Below, piece after piece: positions 1 through 8,589 of a stretch of 64,000 nt of DNA. This DNA is from an uncultured Oscillospiraceae bacterium. Its GTDB lineage: Bacteria > Bacillota > Clostridia > Oscillospirales > Acutalibacteraceae. The notes under the pieces were generated by a model that was not told the DNA's origin, did no database searches, and saw nothing but the letters and a program-made list of their open reading frames with translations. The DNA is taken from assembly GCA_958448165.1 (NCBI GenBank), contig CAUDCW010000003.1, positions 180,892 to 244,891 of the forward strand. The letters are read 5' to 3'. A program made the translations under genes and the position numbers. Positions within the stretch are counted from its first letter, which is position 1. Each line of letters begins with the position of its first letter.

Positions 1-890
1 CTGCCGTTTTTGCCCTTTTGTCTGCCTGCTCTCTCATAGAGCGAAGCAAGGTCGGTGTACATATATCCGGGATAGCCTCGTCTGCCGGGAACTTCCTTTC
101 TTGCGGCGGAAACCTCACGCAGAGCGTCGGCGTAGTTTGTGATATCGGTCATAATAACGAGAACGTGCATACCTGCATCAAATGCAAGGTATTCGGCAGC
201 TGTAAGCGCCATTCTCGGGGTTGCTATACGCTCGATTGCCGGGTCGTTCGCAAGGTTCACGAACATAACGGTTCTGTCGATAGCGCCTGTTTCCTTAAAG
301 CTTTCAACAAAGAAGTTTGATTCCTCAAAGGTGATACCCATTGCGGCGAAAACAACGGCGAAAGGCTCGCTTGTTCCTCTTACCTTTGCCTGTCTTGCAA
401 TCTGCGCCGCAAGCTGTGCGTGCGGCAAGCCTGATGCCGAGAATATCGGCAGCTTCTGACCTCTTACAAGAGTGTTCAGTCCGTCAATAGCCGAAATACC
501 TGTCTGTATAAACTCCTGCGGATAGTTTCTTGCCGCAGGATTCATCGGCAATCCGTTGATGTCCATTCTCTTTTCGGGCAGGATATCGGGGCCGCCGTCA
601 ATCGGTCTGCCGAGTCCGTCAAAAACACGGCTGAGCATATCCTCGCTTACGCCGAGCTCCATACTTCTGCCGAGAAATCTGACCTTGCTGTTTGAAAGGT
701 TAATTCCTGCGCTGTTTTCAAAAAGCTGAACCAGCGCATCGGTGCCGTTGATTTCAAGAACCTTACAGCGGCGTTTTTCTCCGCTTGCAAGCTCGATCTC
801 GCCAAGCTCGTTATAGCAAACGCCGTCAACTCCCTTTACAAGCATCAAGGGACCTGCGACCTCTTCAATTGTTCTGTACTCCTTTGGCAT
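1..890 (-). CDS. ntpB: V-type ATP synthase subunit B (partial)
   Basis: Non-catalytic nucleotide-binding subunit of the V1 head, which alternates with subunit A in the A3B3 hexamer. The frame reads leftward from an ATG at 890 (MPKEYRTIEEVAGPL...) and stays open to the window edge, so the C-terminus lies outside. Typical B-subunit stretches are visible (DGLGRPIDGGP; FAAMGITFEE; VLIMTDITNYADALREV), and the region equivalent to the P-loop is degenerate (SASGLPHAQ), as expected for subunit B. The start overlaps the stop of ntpA by one base (TAATG), indicating translational coupling. Subunit D would be expected next, beyond the left edge. Confidence 0.95.
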   Translation of the reverse strand, partial: MPKEYRTIEEVAGPLMLVKGVDGVCYNELGEIELASGEKRRCKVLEINGTDALVQLFENSAGINLSNSKVRFLGRSMELGVSEDMLSRVFDGLGRPIDGGPDILPEKRMDINGLPMNPAARNYPQEFIQTGISAIDGLNTLVRGQKLPIFSASGLPHAQLAAQIARQAKVRGTSEPFAVVFAAMGITFEESNFFVESFKETGAIDRTVMFVNLANDPAIERIATPRMALTAAEYLAFDAGMHVLVIMTDITNYADALREVSAARKEVPGRRGYPGYMYTDLASLYERAGRQKGKNG

Positions 891-2662
891 TACAGCTCGC
901 CTCCCTTGTCAATCTGCTCGTTAATCTGCTCCTCGAGCTTTTCAAGAATAGCCTTGTATTCCTCGTCAACCTTTTCGATGACTGTATATTTATATCTGCC
1001 TATCTGCTCACGGACAGGGAGCGAAACAAGCGAATTTACGCCTGCGCCCTGATTCAACGCATCAAGAGCAAGATCATAATAAGCAAGAATCAAAAGCATC
1101 ATAAGGTGCTGCTTTTTAAGCGGTGTGTAGGTGTCAACCTCGTGGAATGCGTCCTGATGCAGGAAGTCCTCACGGATTGAACGTGCGGCTTCAAGCTTGA
1201 TTCTGTCGGGAGCCGAAAGTGCGTCCATACCGACAAGCTTTACAATTTCGTCAAGCTCTGCCTCCTCCTGAAGAATTCCCATCATCTTGTGGCGACATTC
1301 CATCCAGTCGGGAGCAACTGTGTCGTTGTACCAGTCAGCCATTGTATCTACATAAAGCGAGTAGCTGTTGAGCCAGTTTATAGCCGGGAAGTGACGCTTG
1401 TAGGCAAGCGCAGAGTCAAGACCCCAGAACACCTTGACGATACGCAGTGTTGCCTGTGAAACAGGCTCGGAAATATCGCCGCCCGGAGGAGATACCGCAC
1501 CGATAACGGACAATGCGCCCTCCTGCTCGTCACTGCCGAGCGTGATTACACGTCCTGCACGCTCATAGAACTGAGCAAGACGGCTGCCGAGGTATGCAGG
1601 GTAACCCTCTTCACCGGGCATTTCTTCAAGTCTGCCCGACATTTCACGCAGAGCCTCTGCCCAGCGTGAGGTTGAGTCGCCCATAAGCGCAACCGAATAA
1701 CCCATATCACGGAAATACTCGGCTATTGTGATACCGGTATAAATAGAAGCCTCACGAGCCGCAACAGGCATATCGGATGTATTGGCAATAAGCACAGTTC
1801 TCTCCATAAGTGAATGACCTGTTTTCGGGTCGATAAGCTCTGGGAATTCGTTCAGAACGTCTGTCATCTCGTTGCCGCGTTCGCCGCAGCCGATATATAC
1901 AACAATGTCAGCCTCTGCCCATTTTGCAAGCTGATGCTGAACAACTGTTTTGCCGCTTCCGAAAGGTCCCGGAACAGCCGCAACGCCGCCCTTTGCTATC
2001 GGGAAAAAGGTGTCGATAACACGCTGACCCGTTACAAGCGGCATATCGGGAGAGAGCTTTTTCTTGTATGGTCTGCCGACACGGACAGGCCATTTCTGCA
2101 TCATTGTTATTTCACGGTCTGCGCCGTTTTCGTCCGTTACAACCGCTATAACGCTGTCAACGGTAAATTCGCCGCTCTTGATTGATTTTACAGTTCCGCT
2201 GACCTTATTGGGAACCATAATTTTCTGAACGACAATCTGTGTTTCCTGAACAGTGCCGAGCACATCGCCCGACTGAACCTTATCGCCGACCCTTGCAGTC
2301 GGCACAAAGCTCCACTTTTTCTCTCTGTTAAGCGATGGAACCTCAACACCTCTTTCAAGGTTGTTGCCGGACACACGCATAATTTCGTCAAGCGGTCTTT
2401 GGATACCGTCGTAAATACTGCCGATAAGTCCGGGGCCAAGCTCAACGCTCAAGGGTGAACCGGTGGATTCAACCGGCTCGCCGGGTCCCAGTCCCGAGGT
2501 TTCCTCATAAACCTGTATTGACGCCTTGTCGCCGTGCATTTCGATGATTTCACCGATGAGCCTTTGCTCGCTTACACGGACAACGTCAAACATATTTGCG
2601 TCACGCATACCCTCTGCTACAACAAGGGGACCCGCAACCTTTTGTATAATACCTTTGCTCAT
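890..2662 (-). CDS. ntpA: V-type ATP synthase catalytic subunit A
   Basis: Catalytic ATPase subunit of V1; 590 residues, normal for the family. Seen in order: N-terminal beta-barrel, the A-subunit bulge domain (about residues 115-190), the P-loop GPFGSGKT at 232-239, the GERGNEM segment, and the ALMGDSTSRWAEALRE region. The gene sits in an E. hirae-like operon between the small ntpG subunit and ntpB. Confidence in the family is very high; whether the enzyme mainly pumps or synthesises ATP cannot be read from this subunit. Confidence 0.97.
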   Translation of the reverse strand: MSKGIIQKVAGPLVVAEGMRDANMFDVVRVSEQRLIGEIIEMHGDKASIQVYEETSGLGPGEPVESTGSPLSVELGPGLIGSIYDGIQRPLDEIMRVSGNNLERGVEVPSLNREKKWSFVPTARVGDKVQSGDVLGTVQETQIVVQKIMVPNKVSGTVKSIKSGEFTVDSVIAVVTDENGADREITMMQKWPVRVGRPYKKKLSPDMPLVTGQRVIDTFFPIAKGGVAAVPGPFGSGKTVVQHQLAKWAEADIVVYIGCGERGNEMTDVLNEFPELIDPKTGHSLMERTVLIANTSDMPVAAREASIYTGITIAEYFRDMGYSVALMGDSTSRWAEALREMSGRLEEMPGEEGYPAYLGSRLAQFYERAGRVITLGSDEQEGALSVIGAVSPPGGDISEPVSQATLRIVKVFWGLDSALAYKRHFPAINWLNSYSLYVDTMADWYNDTVAPDWMECRHKMMGILQEEAELDEIVKLVGMDALSAPDRIKLEAARSIREDFLHQDAFHEVDTYTPLKKQHLMMLLILAYYDLALDALNQGAGVNSLVSLPVREQIGRYKYTVIEKVDEEYKAILEKLEEQINEQIDKGGEL

Positions 2663-2689
2663 TTTTATCTTTCATTCCCTTCAGGTGGG

Positions 2690-3007
2690 TTAATCGTTAA
2701 ATATAATATCTGAACCGACTGCCTTTTCAACATACTTTTTTACATTGGCGATTCCGATTCCGTTGTTGTCCTTAACGCCCGGAATAGGAATAACCGCCGG
2801 CAGCGGATGCTGCGACAGCCTGTCTATTTCAGCTTCAAGCTGCAAAGCCAGTGATTCTGTAATATATATCACAGCATACTCGCCGTTTGCAATGCGCCTG
2901 AATTTTTCGGTCGGGTCTTCCCCGTATTCAATTGCGACAACGTCAATGCCGAGTACGCCAAAGCCATACACACTGTCACGGTCGCCGATTGCTGCAATCC
3001 TATACAT
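2690..3007 (-). CDS. ntpG: V-type ATP synthase subunit F (central stalk)
   Basis: Small 105-residue protein starting MYRIAAIGDRDSVYGF, with the Rossmann-like F-subunit pattern (AAIGD..., then YAVIYITESLA). The symbol follows E. hirae, where the gene between ntpC and ntpA is ntpG; in Thermus/archaeal naming it is subunit F. It binds the central stalk and contributes to coupling. Its ATG overlaps the end of ntpC by 8 bases, which supports both the start choice and a single mRNA. Confidence 0.9.
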   Translation of the reverse strand: MYRIAAIGDRDSVYGFGVLGIDVVAIEYGEDPTEKFRRIANGEYAVIYITESLALQLEAEIDRLSQHPLPAVIPIPGVKDNNGIGIANVKKYVEKAVGSDIIFND

Positions 3008-3968
3008 ACATATCCCTCAGTCTTTCGTTTACTGCGCCCGGGTCAAGGCCATTGAGCTTTGCCGACAATATCAGCCTTACAGCCTTGATTTCGTTCTCTC
3101 TGGCTATTATATAAGCTGCAAGAGGACCGATAGTAAAAGGCTCGCTCTTCTGCGGCTTTATGCTGTCGATAAGCTTGTCATCACACCACTTTTCAAAGGC
3201 TGACGGTGAGGTTTTCAACGCTTCAACCGCAGTTGAATAAGAGGTGGTTGAAAGATAATTGAAAATTTCGTCAAGTGATTTTGACGCCGCCTTTGCAAGC
3301 AGATTTACATTCAAGCTTTCACACGGAGCCAGCGCCCTTGTGATGAAGTCAAGGCTTTTGCCTGTTTTTTCGCATCTGACAGCCGTTTTAATGTCAGCGC
3401 TTGCAACCGTAAGCTCTGCATAAAGCCCGATAACCTCGCTGTCGGTTTCAAAGGCTTTTTCATATATACAATTCAGGCAGTCGTGATCAATGATAATGTC
3501 ACAAAGCTGACCGTCGCCTGTCTGCAAAAGCGTTGTCATAGCCTGCTGTGCGGTATTCTGAAGCAGCTCGGGCAGATTTTTGTAGTTGTGCGACTTTATC
3601 GCATCATATATTTTTTCGCCCGATACGGTGCCGTTTTGCATAAACATTCCGTTGGGGTTCACATCACGGGTGACAGCCTTTACCGAAACCTTGAGATTGT
3701 GAAAATCATCGGAATAACGGAACACATCGAAGGGCGACATATCGTCGGTAAGCTCAGCCATAAGCTCCCACAGCTTTTTTCTCTCTGCCGCCAGCAGTGC
3801 CGAAACATCGGTTTCCTGCTCATCTGTTCCAAAGCCCTTGTCATAGAGATATTGCAAACAATCGTCGTAGCTTTTTGAATTGATAAGATTGTCGATATCC
3901 TGACGTGACAGAAGCGAAAGCTCCCTTGACCGTATCCGCGCAACTGCGTAGGTGTAGTCCTTACTCAA
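3000..3968 (-). CDS. ntpC: V-type ATP synthase subunit C
   Basis: 322-residue all-helical subunit (homologue of V-ATPase subunit d) that sits on the membrane rotor ring and connects it to the central stalk. It begins MSKDYTYAVARIRSRE, typical for the family. The start codon is TTG at 3968, with GGAGG seven bases upstream and no closer ATG, so the non-ATG start is well supported. It lies 14 bases downstream of ntpE and overlaps ntpG by 8 bases. Confidence 0.92.
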   Translation of the reverse strand: MSKDYTYAVARIRSRELSLLSRQDIDNLINSKSYDDCLQYLYDKGFGTDEQETDVSALLAAERKKLWELMAELTDDMSPFDVFRYSDDFHNLKVSVKAVTRDVNPNGMFMQNGTVSGEKIYDAIKSHNYKNLPELLQNTAQQAMTTLLQTGDGQLCDIIIDHDCLNCIYEKAFETDSEVIGLYAELTVASADIKTAVRCEKTGKSLDFITRALAPCESLNVNLLAKAASKSLDEIFNYLSTTSYSTAVEALKTSPSAFEKWCDDKLIDSIKPQKSEPFTIGPLAAYIIARENEIKAVRLILSAKLNGLDPGAVNERLRDMYV

Positions 3969-3982
3969 ATTAACACCTCCGA

Positions 3983-4570
3983 TTATGAAAACAGCATTGA
4001 ATAAACCTCGTCCTGAAGCTCATCATACTTTTCACTGAAAATTGCGTCAAAGGAACAGTTTTCTTCAATTCCGCCGTAAACAAGAACAAATCCGCCGTCA
4101 ATGTCCGACGTTTCGTCCGACAGAGTAAGCATACCGCCCGACAAGTCGGAAAGCTTTTTGCCAAAATCAGACGGAAGTCTTGATTTATCGCTTTTATTGA
4201 AAGAAATTTTGCCTTGTTCGTTTTTGTGAGCATTTTTCGCTATCATCTTATAAATAACGTCAAAATACTCGTTTGCGGGAAGTGAAACCAAATGCTTGTG
4301 TGCCGCTTTGATAAAGTCTGATATTATGCTCTGCTTTGTATTGAGCATCGACTGCTTTTTTGCAAGAGCTGCCGACGATTCTCCCCTTGCCTTGATGTCC
4401 TCGCACTCAGACTTCGTCTTTGCTTTTATGGCTTCAACATTCTTTTCGGTTTCCTTTAATATTTTTTGCTTATTTTCAAATGCAGATTTTTCAGCTTCGC
4501 CCTTGATTTTTGCAACCGCAGCGTCGCTGTCGTCCTTAATCTGCTGTAGAATTTTTTCTAAGCCGTTCAT
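3983..4570 (-). CDS. ntpE: V-type ATP synthase subunit E (peripheral stalk)
   Basis: 195-residue peripheral-stalk subunit. The first ~110 residues are a charged Lys/Glu/Ala-rich coiled coil (MNGLEKILQQIKDDSDAAVAKI...); the C-terminal ~85 residues form the globular head that caps V1, including the DIDGGFVLVYGGIEENCSFD stretch typical of E subunits. It pairs with the short coiled-coil subunit encoded at 7121-7432 to make the stator. ATG at 4570 with a GGAG box just upstream. Confidence 0.9.
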   Translation of the reverse strand: MNGLEKILQQIKDDSDAAVAKIKGEAEKSAFENKQKILKETEKNVEAIKAKTKSECEDIKARGESSAALAKKQSMLNTKQSIISDFIKAAHKHLVSLPANEYFDVIYKMIAKNAHKNEQGKISFNKSDKSRLPSDFGKKLSDLSGGMLTLSDETSDIDGGFVLVYGGIEENCSFDAIFSEKYDELQDEVYSMLFS

Positions 4571-4611
4571 CTGTCATTCTCCGTTCCAATAGGATCATAT
4601 TAGTATTCAGC

Positions 4612-5094
4612 TTACAGCTTAAGACCCGGAATGCTGAATACTGCAAGCATTGAAATAAGGAGAGCGAGAATTGCGTATGTTTCAACCATTGCAGGGAGCA
4701 GGATAGTTTTACCGAACTGGTCGGGTCTTTTTGAAATTGTGCCGATACCTGCTACCGAGCACTTGCCCTGATAGATTGCAGAGAACAGTCCCGAGAATGC
4801 AATCGGAAGGCTTGCGGCGAAATAAAGCAGACCCTTGGTAGCCGAGATGTTGGGGTCGCCGCCGAGAATGCCGATGTTTGAGAGAATAAGGAAGGCTACA
4901 AGCAAGCCGTAAATACCCTGTGTTGCAGGAAGAAGCTGGAAGATAAGAACCTTACCGAATTTTGACGGGTCCTCCGCCAGAACGCCCGAAGCCGCAACGC
5001 CTGCCTTGCCAACGCCGATAGCCGAGCCTATGCCTGCCATAAAGGTAGCGAGTGCCGCACCAATAAGTCCGAAAATTATACCTAAATTATCCAT
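4612..5094 (-). CDS. ntpK: V-type ATP synthase subunit K (membrane rotor ring)
   Basis: 160-residue, four-helix proteolipid made of two fused c-subunit hairpins. The frame is open upstream, but ATG at 5094 follows AAGGAGG with good spacing and gives the normal family length. Aligned by eye to E. hirae NtpK, the Na+-binding residues L61, T64, Q65, Q110 and E139 correspond here to L55, T58, Q59, Q109 and E138 (motifs LLPATQG, IYQGK, AMVETYAIL). All five are kept, which suggests Na+ rather than H+ coupling (inference). The start overlaps the end of ntpI by 8 bases. Confidence 0.95.
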   Translation of the reverse strand: MDNLGIIFGLIGAALATFMAGIGSAIGVGKAGVAASGVLAEDPSKFGKVLIFQLLPATQGIYGLLVAFLILSNIGILGGDPNISATKGLLYFAASLPIAFSGLFSAIYQGKCSVAGIGTISKRPDQFGKTILLPAMVETYAILALLISMLAVFSIPGLKL

Positions 5095-7105
5095 TTTTAA
5101 TGTCCTCCTTGATATTGTAGTGTTTTGTATTAATTTTAAAGGGAGCGAACTTTTCTCCGCCGCCCTCATAAAATTTGCCGAAGAATTCAACAAACTGCAA
5201 ACGGTTTGTGTGAACGTATGCGCCCAGAGCATTGATGCCGATATTGAGCGTGTGTCCAATAAGGAACACGATTGTAAACGGTATTACGCCGAGTCCGCCG
5301 CCGAACATACTGCCTATCTGGTTGAAAACCTGAGCGATAACACCTGTTGCAAGACCGAGCGCAAGAAGTCTTGAATATGAAAGAATATCGCTTAAATAGC
5401 TTGTTACGCCATAAACGCCGTAAATACCTTTCAGCAGACGCTTGACGGGCTTGGAGCCTCTGCCGCTGAAGAACAGTATTATAACTGCGCCGACAAGCGC
5501 ACAGACACCGCCGATTGTCAGGAATATTGGCGGAAGTGTAAAGCCTGTCATCGACTTGAGCATATCCATTGAAAGCAGGGCGAGTATGCCGCCGCCGACA
5601 AGCAGATACCAGCTCAGGACATCATACACAGCGTCAAGCGGTTTGCCGTTTTTGATTGACATATAGCCGCTTATGCCTAGTCCGACAAAGATATGAATGA
5701 TGCCGAACAGGAAGCAATACATCAGAAGCGTCATAGAGTTTGTGCCCTGTATCGGGTCAAACCACAGCGGCGGGAACTTCCAGTCGGCGTTAAAGAAGGT
5801 TTTTCCGATAACGGTAATTGCGTCGCCGAAAAAGCTGCCGTACATTGCGCCCCAGAAGGTTGTGGAGATGCCGCAGAAAAAGAACATTTTAACGCTCTTT
5901 TTAAGACCCTCCTCCATATTTTTGAATTTCTTCAATATAACGGCGCAGGCGATTGTCATAACCAGACCGTAGCCGGCGTCCGAGAACATCATACCGAAGA
6001 AAATATAATAGAAAATTGCCATAATGCCTGTCGGGTCAAATTCGTACCGTTTTGGCAGGCTGTAGGTTTCAAGCACGCTTTCAACAGGCCTTGAAAAAGC
6101 GTTGTTCTGAAGAGCTATCGGGATTTCCTCGTTTTCGGGAATATCCTGACATTCGACAACAGCGTCAAATTTTTCGCCTAAATACCGCGTCAGCGGCTGT
6201 GCGTCCTTTTCGGCGATATAGCCCTTGAGGAAGAACGTGTGCTTTGTGTTCTCAAGCTTTTCAAGCTCGCCGTATTTTTCGGCTCGCATAACATAGTAGT
6301 CTTCCATAAATTTAAAGGAATCACGGCTGTTTTCAAAAGCTTTGATTTTTTCTTCGTCATCTTCAATTCCTTTTTCAAGGTTCTTTATCCGCTCCTCAAG
6401 CTGGCGTATTCTGTCGGCAGGCGGATATTTTGAAACAACGCTCGGGGCGCTGTAGCCCATTTTTCTCAGAGCCTCCTCAACCAAGGGCTGTTCGTCCCTT
6501 TTGCAGATGATGAAAACACAGGTCATTTCCTTAGACGAGCTTATAACCTCGACCTCGACCGATGAAATTTCGGGATTCTGCTCAACAATTTTAAGCAATA
6601 TCTGCTCATAGCTCAGCTGCTCGGGAAATGTGCCGATAAAGGCGGAGCTTGAATCGGTGCCCTTGAACCTCATTGAAATATCAAGGCTTTGCCATGGGAG
6701 CAATGATTCAATCTGATACTCATATTTTGCGATATCGGCTTTTTTGTCAGACAAGCCTTTATCAAGCGCAATCACGTCATTAGCACTGCGCATAATGTCT
6801 ATTGACTTTGATACACGGCTGTAATACTCGTCTGCCGACAGCAGATCTCTGCCCTTGAACATATCAAGCATTGATGATTTCTCGGGGAAATAGCGAAGCA
6901 TAATTTCATAGGCTTTTGCGGCTGTCGCTGAGTTTTTCATAAAAAGCGATTGCTGCTGGGCGGTTTCTTCTTTTGTAAAAACGCTGCCCTCGTATTCAAG
7001 CGGAGTAATCTCTATCACGCCCCGGCGCTGGAGTGCCTCCATAATCGCTTTTCGGTTTTTTCTTAATGCGCAAATGCTGATTTGCTGCATTTTTACTACC
7101 GGCAA
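5087..7105 (-). CDS. ntpI: V-type ATP synthase subunit I (membrane stator)
   Basis: 672-residue homologue of V-ATPase subunit a. The N-terminal half (about 1-340) is soluble with coiled coils around residues 230-300; the C-terminal half has seven to eight membrane helices (for example GIMAIFYYIFFGMMFSDAGYG and SYSRLLALGLATGVIAQ). The start is TTG at 7105: GGAGG lies nine bases upstream, and the encoded MPVVKMQQI matches the usual family start. The ATG at 7090 is too far from the ribosome binding site. It provides the ion half-channels next to the NtpK ring. Confidence 0.94.
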   Translation of the reverse strand: MPVVKMQQISICALRKNRKAIMEALQRRGVIEITPLEYEGSVFTKEETAQQQSLFMKNSATAAKAYEIMLRYFPEKSSMLDMFKGRDLLSADEYYSRVSKSIDIMRSANDVIALDKGLSDKKADIAKYEYQIESLLPWQSLDISMRFKGTDSSSAFIGTFPEQLSYEQILLKIVEQNPEISSVEVEVISSSKEMTCVFIICKRDEQPLVEEALRKMGYSAPSVVSKYPPADRIRQLEERIKNLEKGIEDDEEKIKAFENSRDSFKFMEDYYVMRAEKYGELEKLENTKHTFFLKGYIAEKDAQPLTRYLGEKFDAVVECQDIPENEEIPIALQNNAFSRPVESVLETYSLPKRYEFDPTGIMAIFYYIFFGMMFSDAGYGLVMTIACAVILKKFKNMEEGLKKSVKMFFFCGISTTFWGAMYGSFFGDAITVIGKTFFNADWKFPPLWFDPIQGTNSMTLLMYCFLFGIIHIFVGLGISGYMSIKNGKPLDAVYDVLSWYLLVGGGILALLSMDMLKSMTGFTLPPIFLTIGGVCALVGAVIILFFSGRGSKPVKRLLKGIYGVYGVTSYLSDILSYSRLLALGLATGVIAQVFNQIGSMFGGGLGVIPFTIVFLIGHTLNIGINALGAYVHTNRLQFVEFFGKFYEGGGEKFAPFKINTKHYNIKEDIKNG

Positions 7106-7120
7106 GGTTTAACACCTCCG

Positions 7121-7432
7121 TTACTGAATAATCTTTTGTATAACCTTTTTGATAACCTCGTCTTTTCTCGCCGCACAAGCTTTGTTAAGCTTTTGTGCAT
7201 CGGCATCGGCTTCTTTCTTTGCGGCGTCAAGCACATTCTGTGCCTGCCTGTGTGCTTCCTGAAGCTTTGCTGCTCGGTCTTTTTCTGCCTGTGCAATATC
7301 TGCCGCAGCCTTTGTGCGAGCTTCTTCGTCAGAATTTTTTATATATTCCTCTGCCTGCCTCCTTGCCAGAGCTTCATCATCAGTTGATTTTTGCTCGGCA
7401 TTTTTTATTTTATTTACTGTGTCGAGTGCCAT
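7121..7432 (-). CDS. ntpF: V-type ATP synthase subunit G/H (peripheral stalk)
   Basis: 103-residue, almost entirely helical, Ala/Lys/Glu/Gln-rich protein (MALDTVNKIKNAEQKS...), consistent with the short peripheral-stalk coiled coil that pairs with subunit E. The frame is open further upstream, but ATG at 7432 has GGAGGGTGG directly before it and removes an unlikely N-terminal tail. It is the first gene of the operon; ntpI follows after 15 bases. The symbol follows E. hirae. Family assignment rests on composition and position more than on motifs. Confidence 0.8.
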   Translation of the reverse strand: MALDTVNKIKNAEQKSTDDEALARRQAEEYIKNSDEEARTKAAADIAQAEKDRAAKLQEAHRQAQNVLDAAKKEADADAQKLNKACAARKDEVIKKVIQKIIQ

Positions 7433-7710
7433 CTGACCACCCTCCATATTGATATTAAGTATTATTTTACACATAATTACCGTCCCTGTCAATGTCATTT
7501 TATTAAAATTCAACACTTATGAAGATTTGACCGATAAGCTTGCATATTTATAAACATTTATCACTAAAAATGACAATAATAAACACAATTTTCCTTTGCT
7601 TTGCGAAGGACTGATGATTTTAAAAAAACTATCACGCTTTATCACGCTTTTTCTGACAAGAAATATTAAGCGGATATGAGATAATATCCATATGCAAGCG
7701 AGGTGATATT

Positions 7711-8562
7711 ATTAAACGGGTTGTATATATTGATGTGCTGATATGTCTTAACCTTATTATCAATTATTTCATTCTGCTTTCGGTTTCAAGGCTGTTAAAC
7801 CGCAAATCACGGCAATTAAGATTGATTTTGGGTGCATTATTCGGCGCATTATGCTCACTCATCATTCTTCTGCCGCCTATGAACGGCGCATTAAGCCTTT
7901 TGGTAAAGCTTATTGTTTCCGCACTCATTTGTCTTATCAGCTTCAGGTTCAACGGATTTAAGGGCTTTGTCAGAAACACCGCCGCATTTTTTATGATGAG
8001 CTTTTTATTCTGCGGTGTGATGATTGCATTATGGTTTGTCTTTACACCGAAGGGAATGGTGATAAACAACAGCACTGTGTATTTTAATATTTCTCCGCTT
8101 GTTCTGATTATTTCTTCACTTATTACATACTTTACCGTGAGGATTATATGCCGCATAACAGGAAGAAGCAAAGCAAAGGAGCTTTACTATGACATTAAAA
8201 TCTGCCGCAAAAATTCAAGCGTGACAATAAAAGGCAAGCTTGACACAGGCTGCAGCCTTGTTGAACCGTTCAGCGGCAGTCCCGTGATAGTATGCTGCAA
8301 AGACAAAATCAAGAGTATTATACCCGAAAATATTCTTGAATATGAAAATAATCCCGACTGCCCCGATATGCCGCAAAAAATACGGCTGATACCGTACAAC
8401 ACGATAAGCGGAGCAGGACTTCTGCCCTGCTTTAAGCCGGACAGAATTTTTATAGGCGACAGTCTTTGCCTTAACGAGATTTATATTGCAGTGGCAGACA
8501 GAGGAGCCATTGACAGTGAGCTTGGATGCATCATCAATCCGGAGTGTTTAGATACGACATAA
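7711..8562 (+). CDS. spoIIGA: Sporulation sigma-E factor-processing peptidase SpoIIGA
   Basis: Membrane aspartic protease that matures pro-sigma-E in the mother cell. The N-terminal half has about five membrane helices. The C-terminal half contains KLDTGCSLVEPFSGSPVIVC, where D-T-G is the aspartyl-protease signature, and ends near DSELGCIINP. The first ATG/GTG/TTG in frame is GTG at 7735, but the conserved N-terminal VVYIDV segment is encoded upstream of it. There the only plausible starts are ATT at 7711 (5 bases after GAGGTG) or ATT at 7708. I chose 7711, giving about 283 residues. sigE follows after 27 bases. Confidence 0.88.
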   Translation: MKRVVYIDVLICLNLIINYFILLSVSRLLNRKSRQLRLILGALFGALCSLIILLPPMNGALSLLVKLIVSALICLISFRFNGFKGFVRNTAAFFMMSFLFCGVMIALWFVFTPKGMVINNSTVYFNISPLVLIISSLITYFTVRIICRITGRSKAKELYYDIKICRKNSSVTIKGKLDTGCSLVEPFSGSPVIVCCKDKIKSIIPENILEYENNPDCPDMPQKIRLIPYNTISGAGLLPCFKPDRIFIGDSLCLNEIYIAVADRGAIDSELGCIINPECLDTT

Positions 8563-8589
8563 AAAATTCTGAAAGGAGTCAACGGACAA

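Noticed and set aside
4612..5259. Longer 215-residue form of the ntpK frame
   Set aside because: The extra N-terminus overlaps ntpI out of frame and is unlike any rotor subunit; ATG at 5094 has a strong ribosome binding site.
7500..7705. Spo0A boxes and promoter upstream of spoIIGA
   Set aside because: Expected from Bacillus, but I found only partial matches to the 0A box and no convincing -35/-10 pair; a tandem TATCACGCTT at ~7630-7650 is the only repeat.
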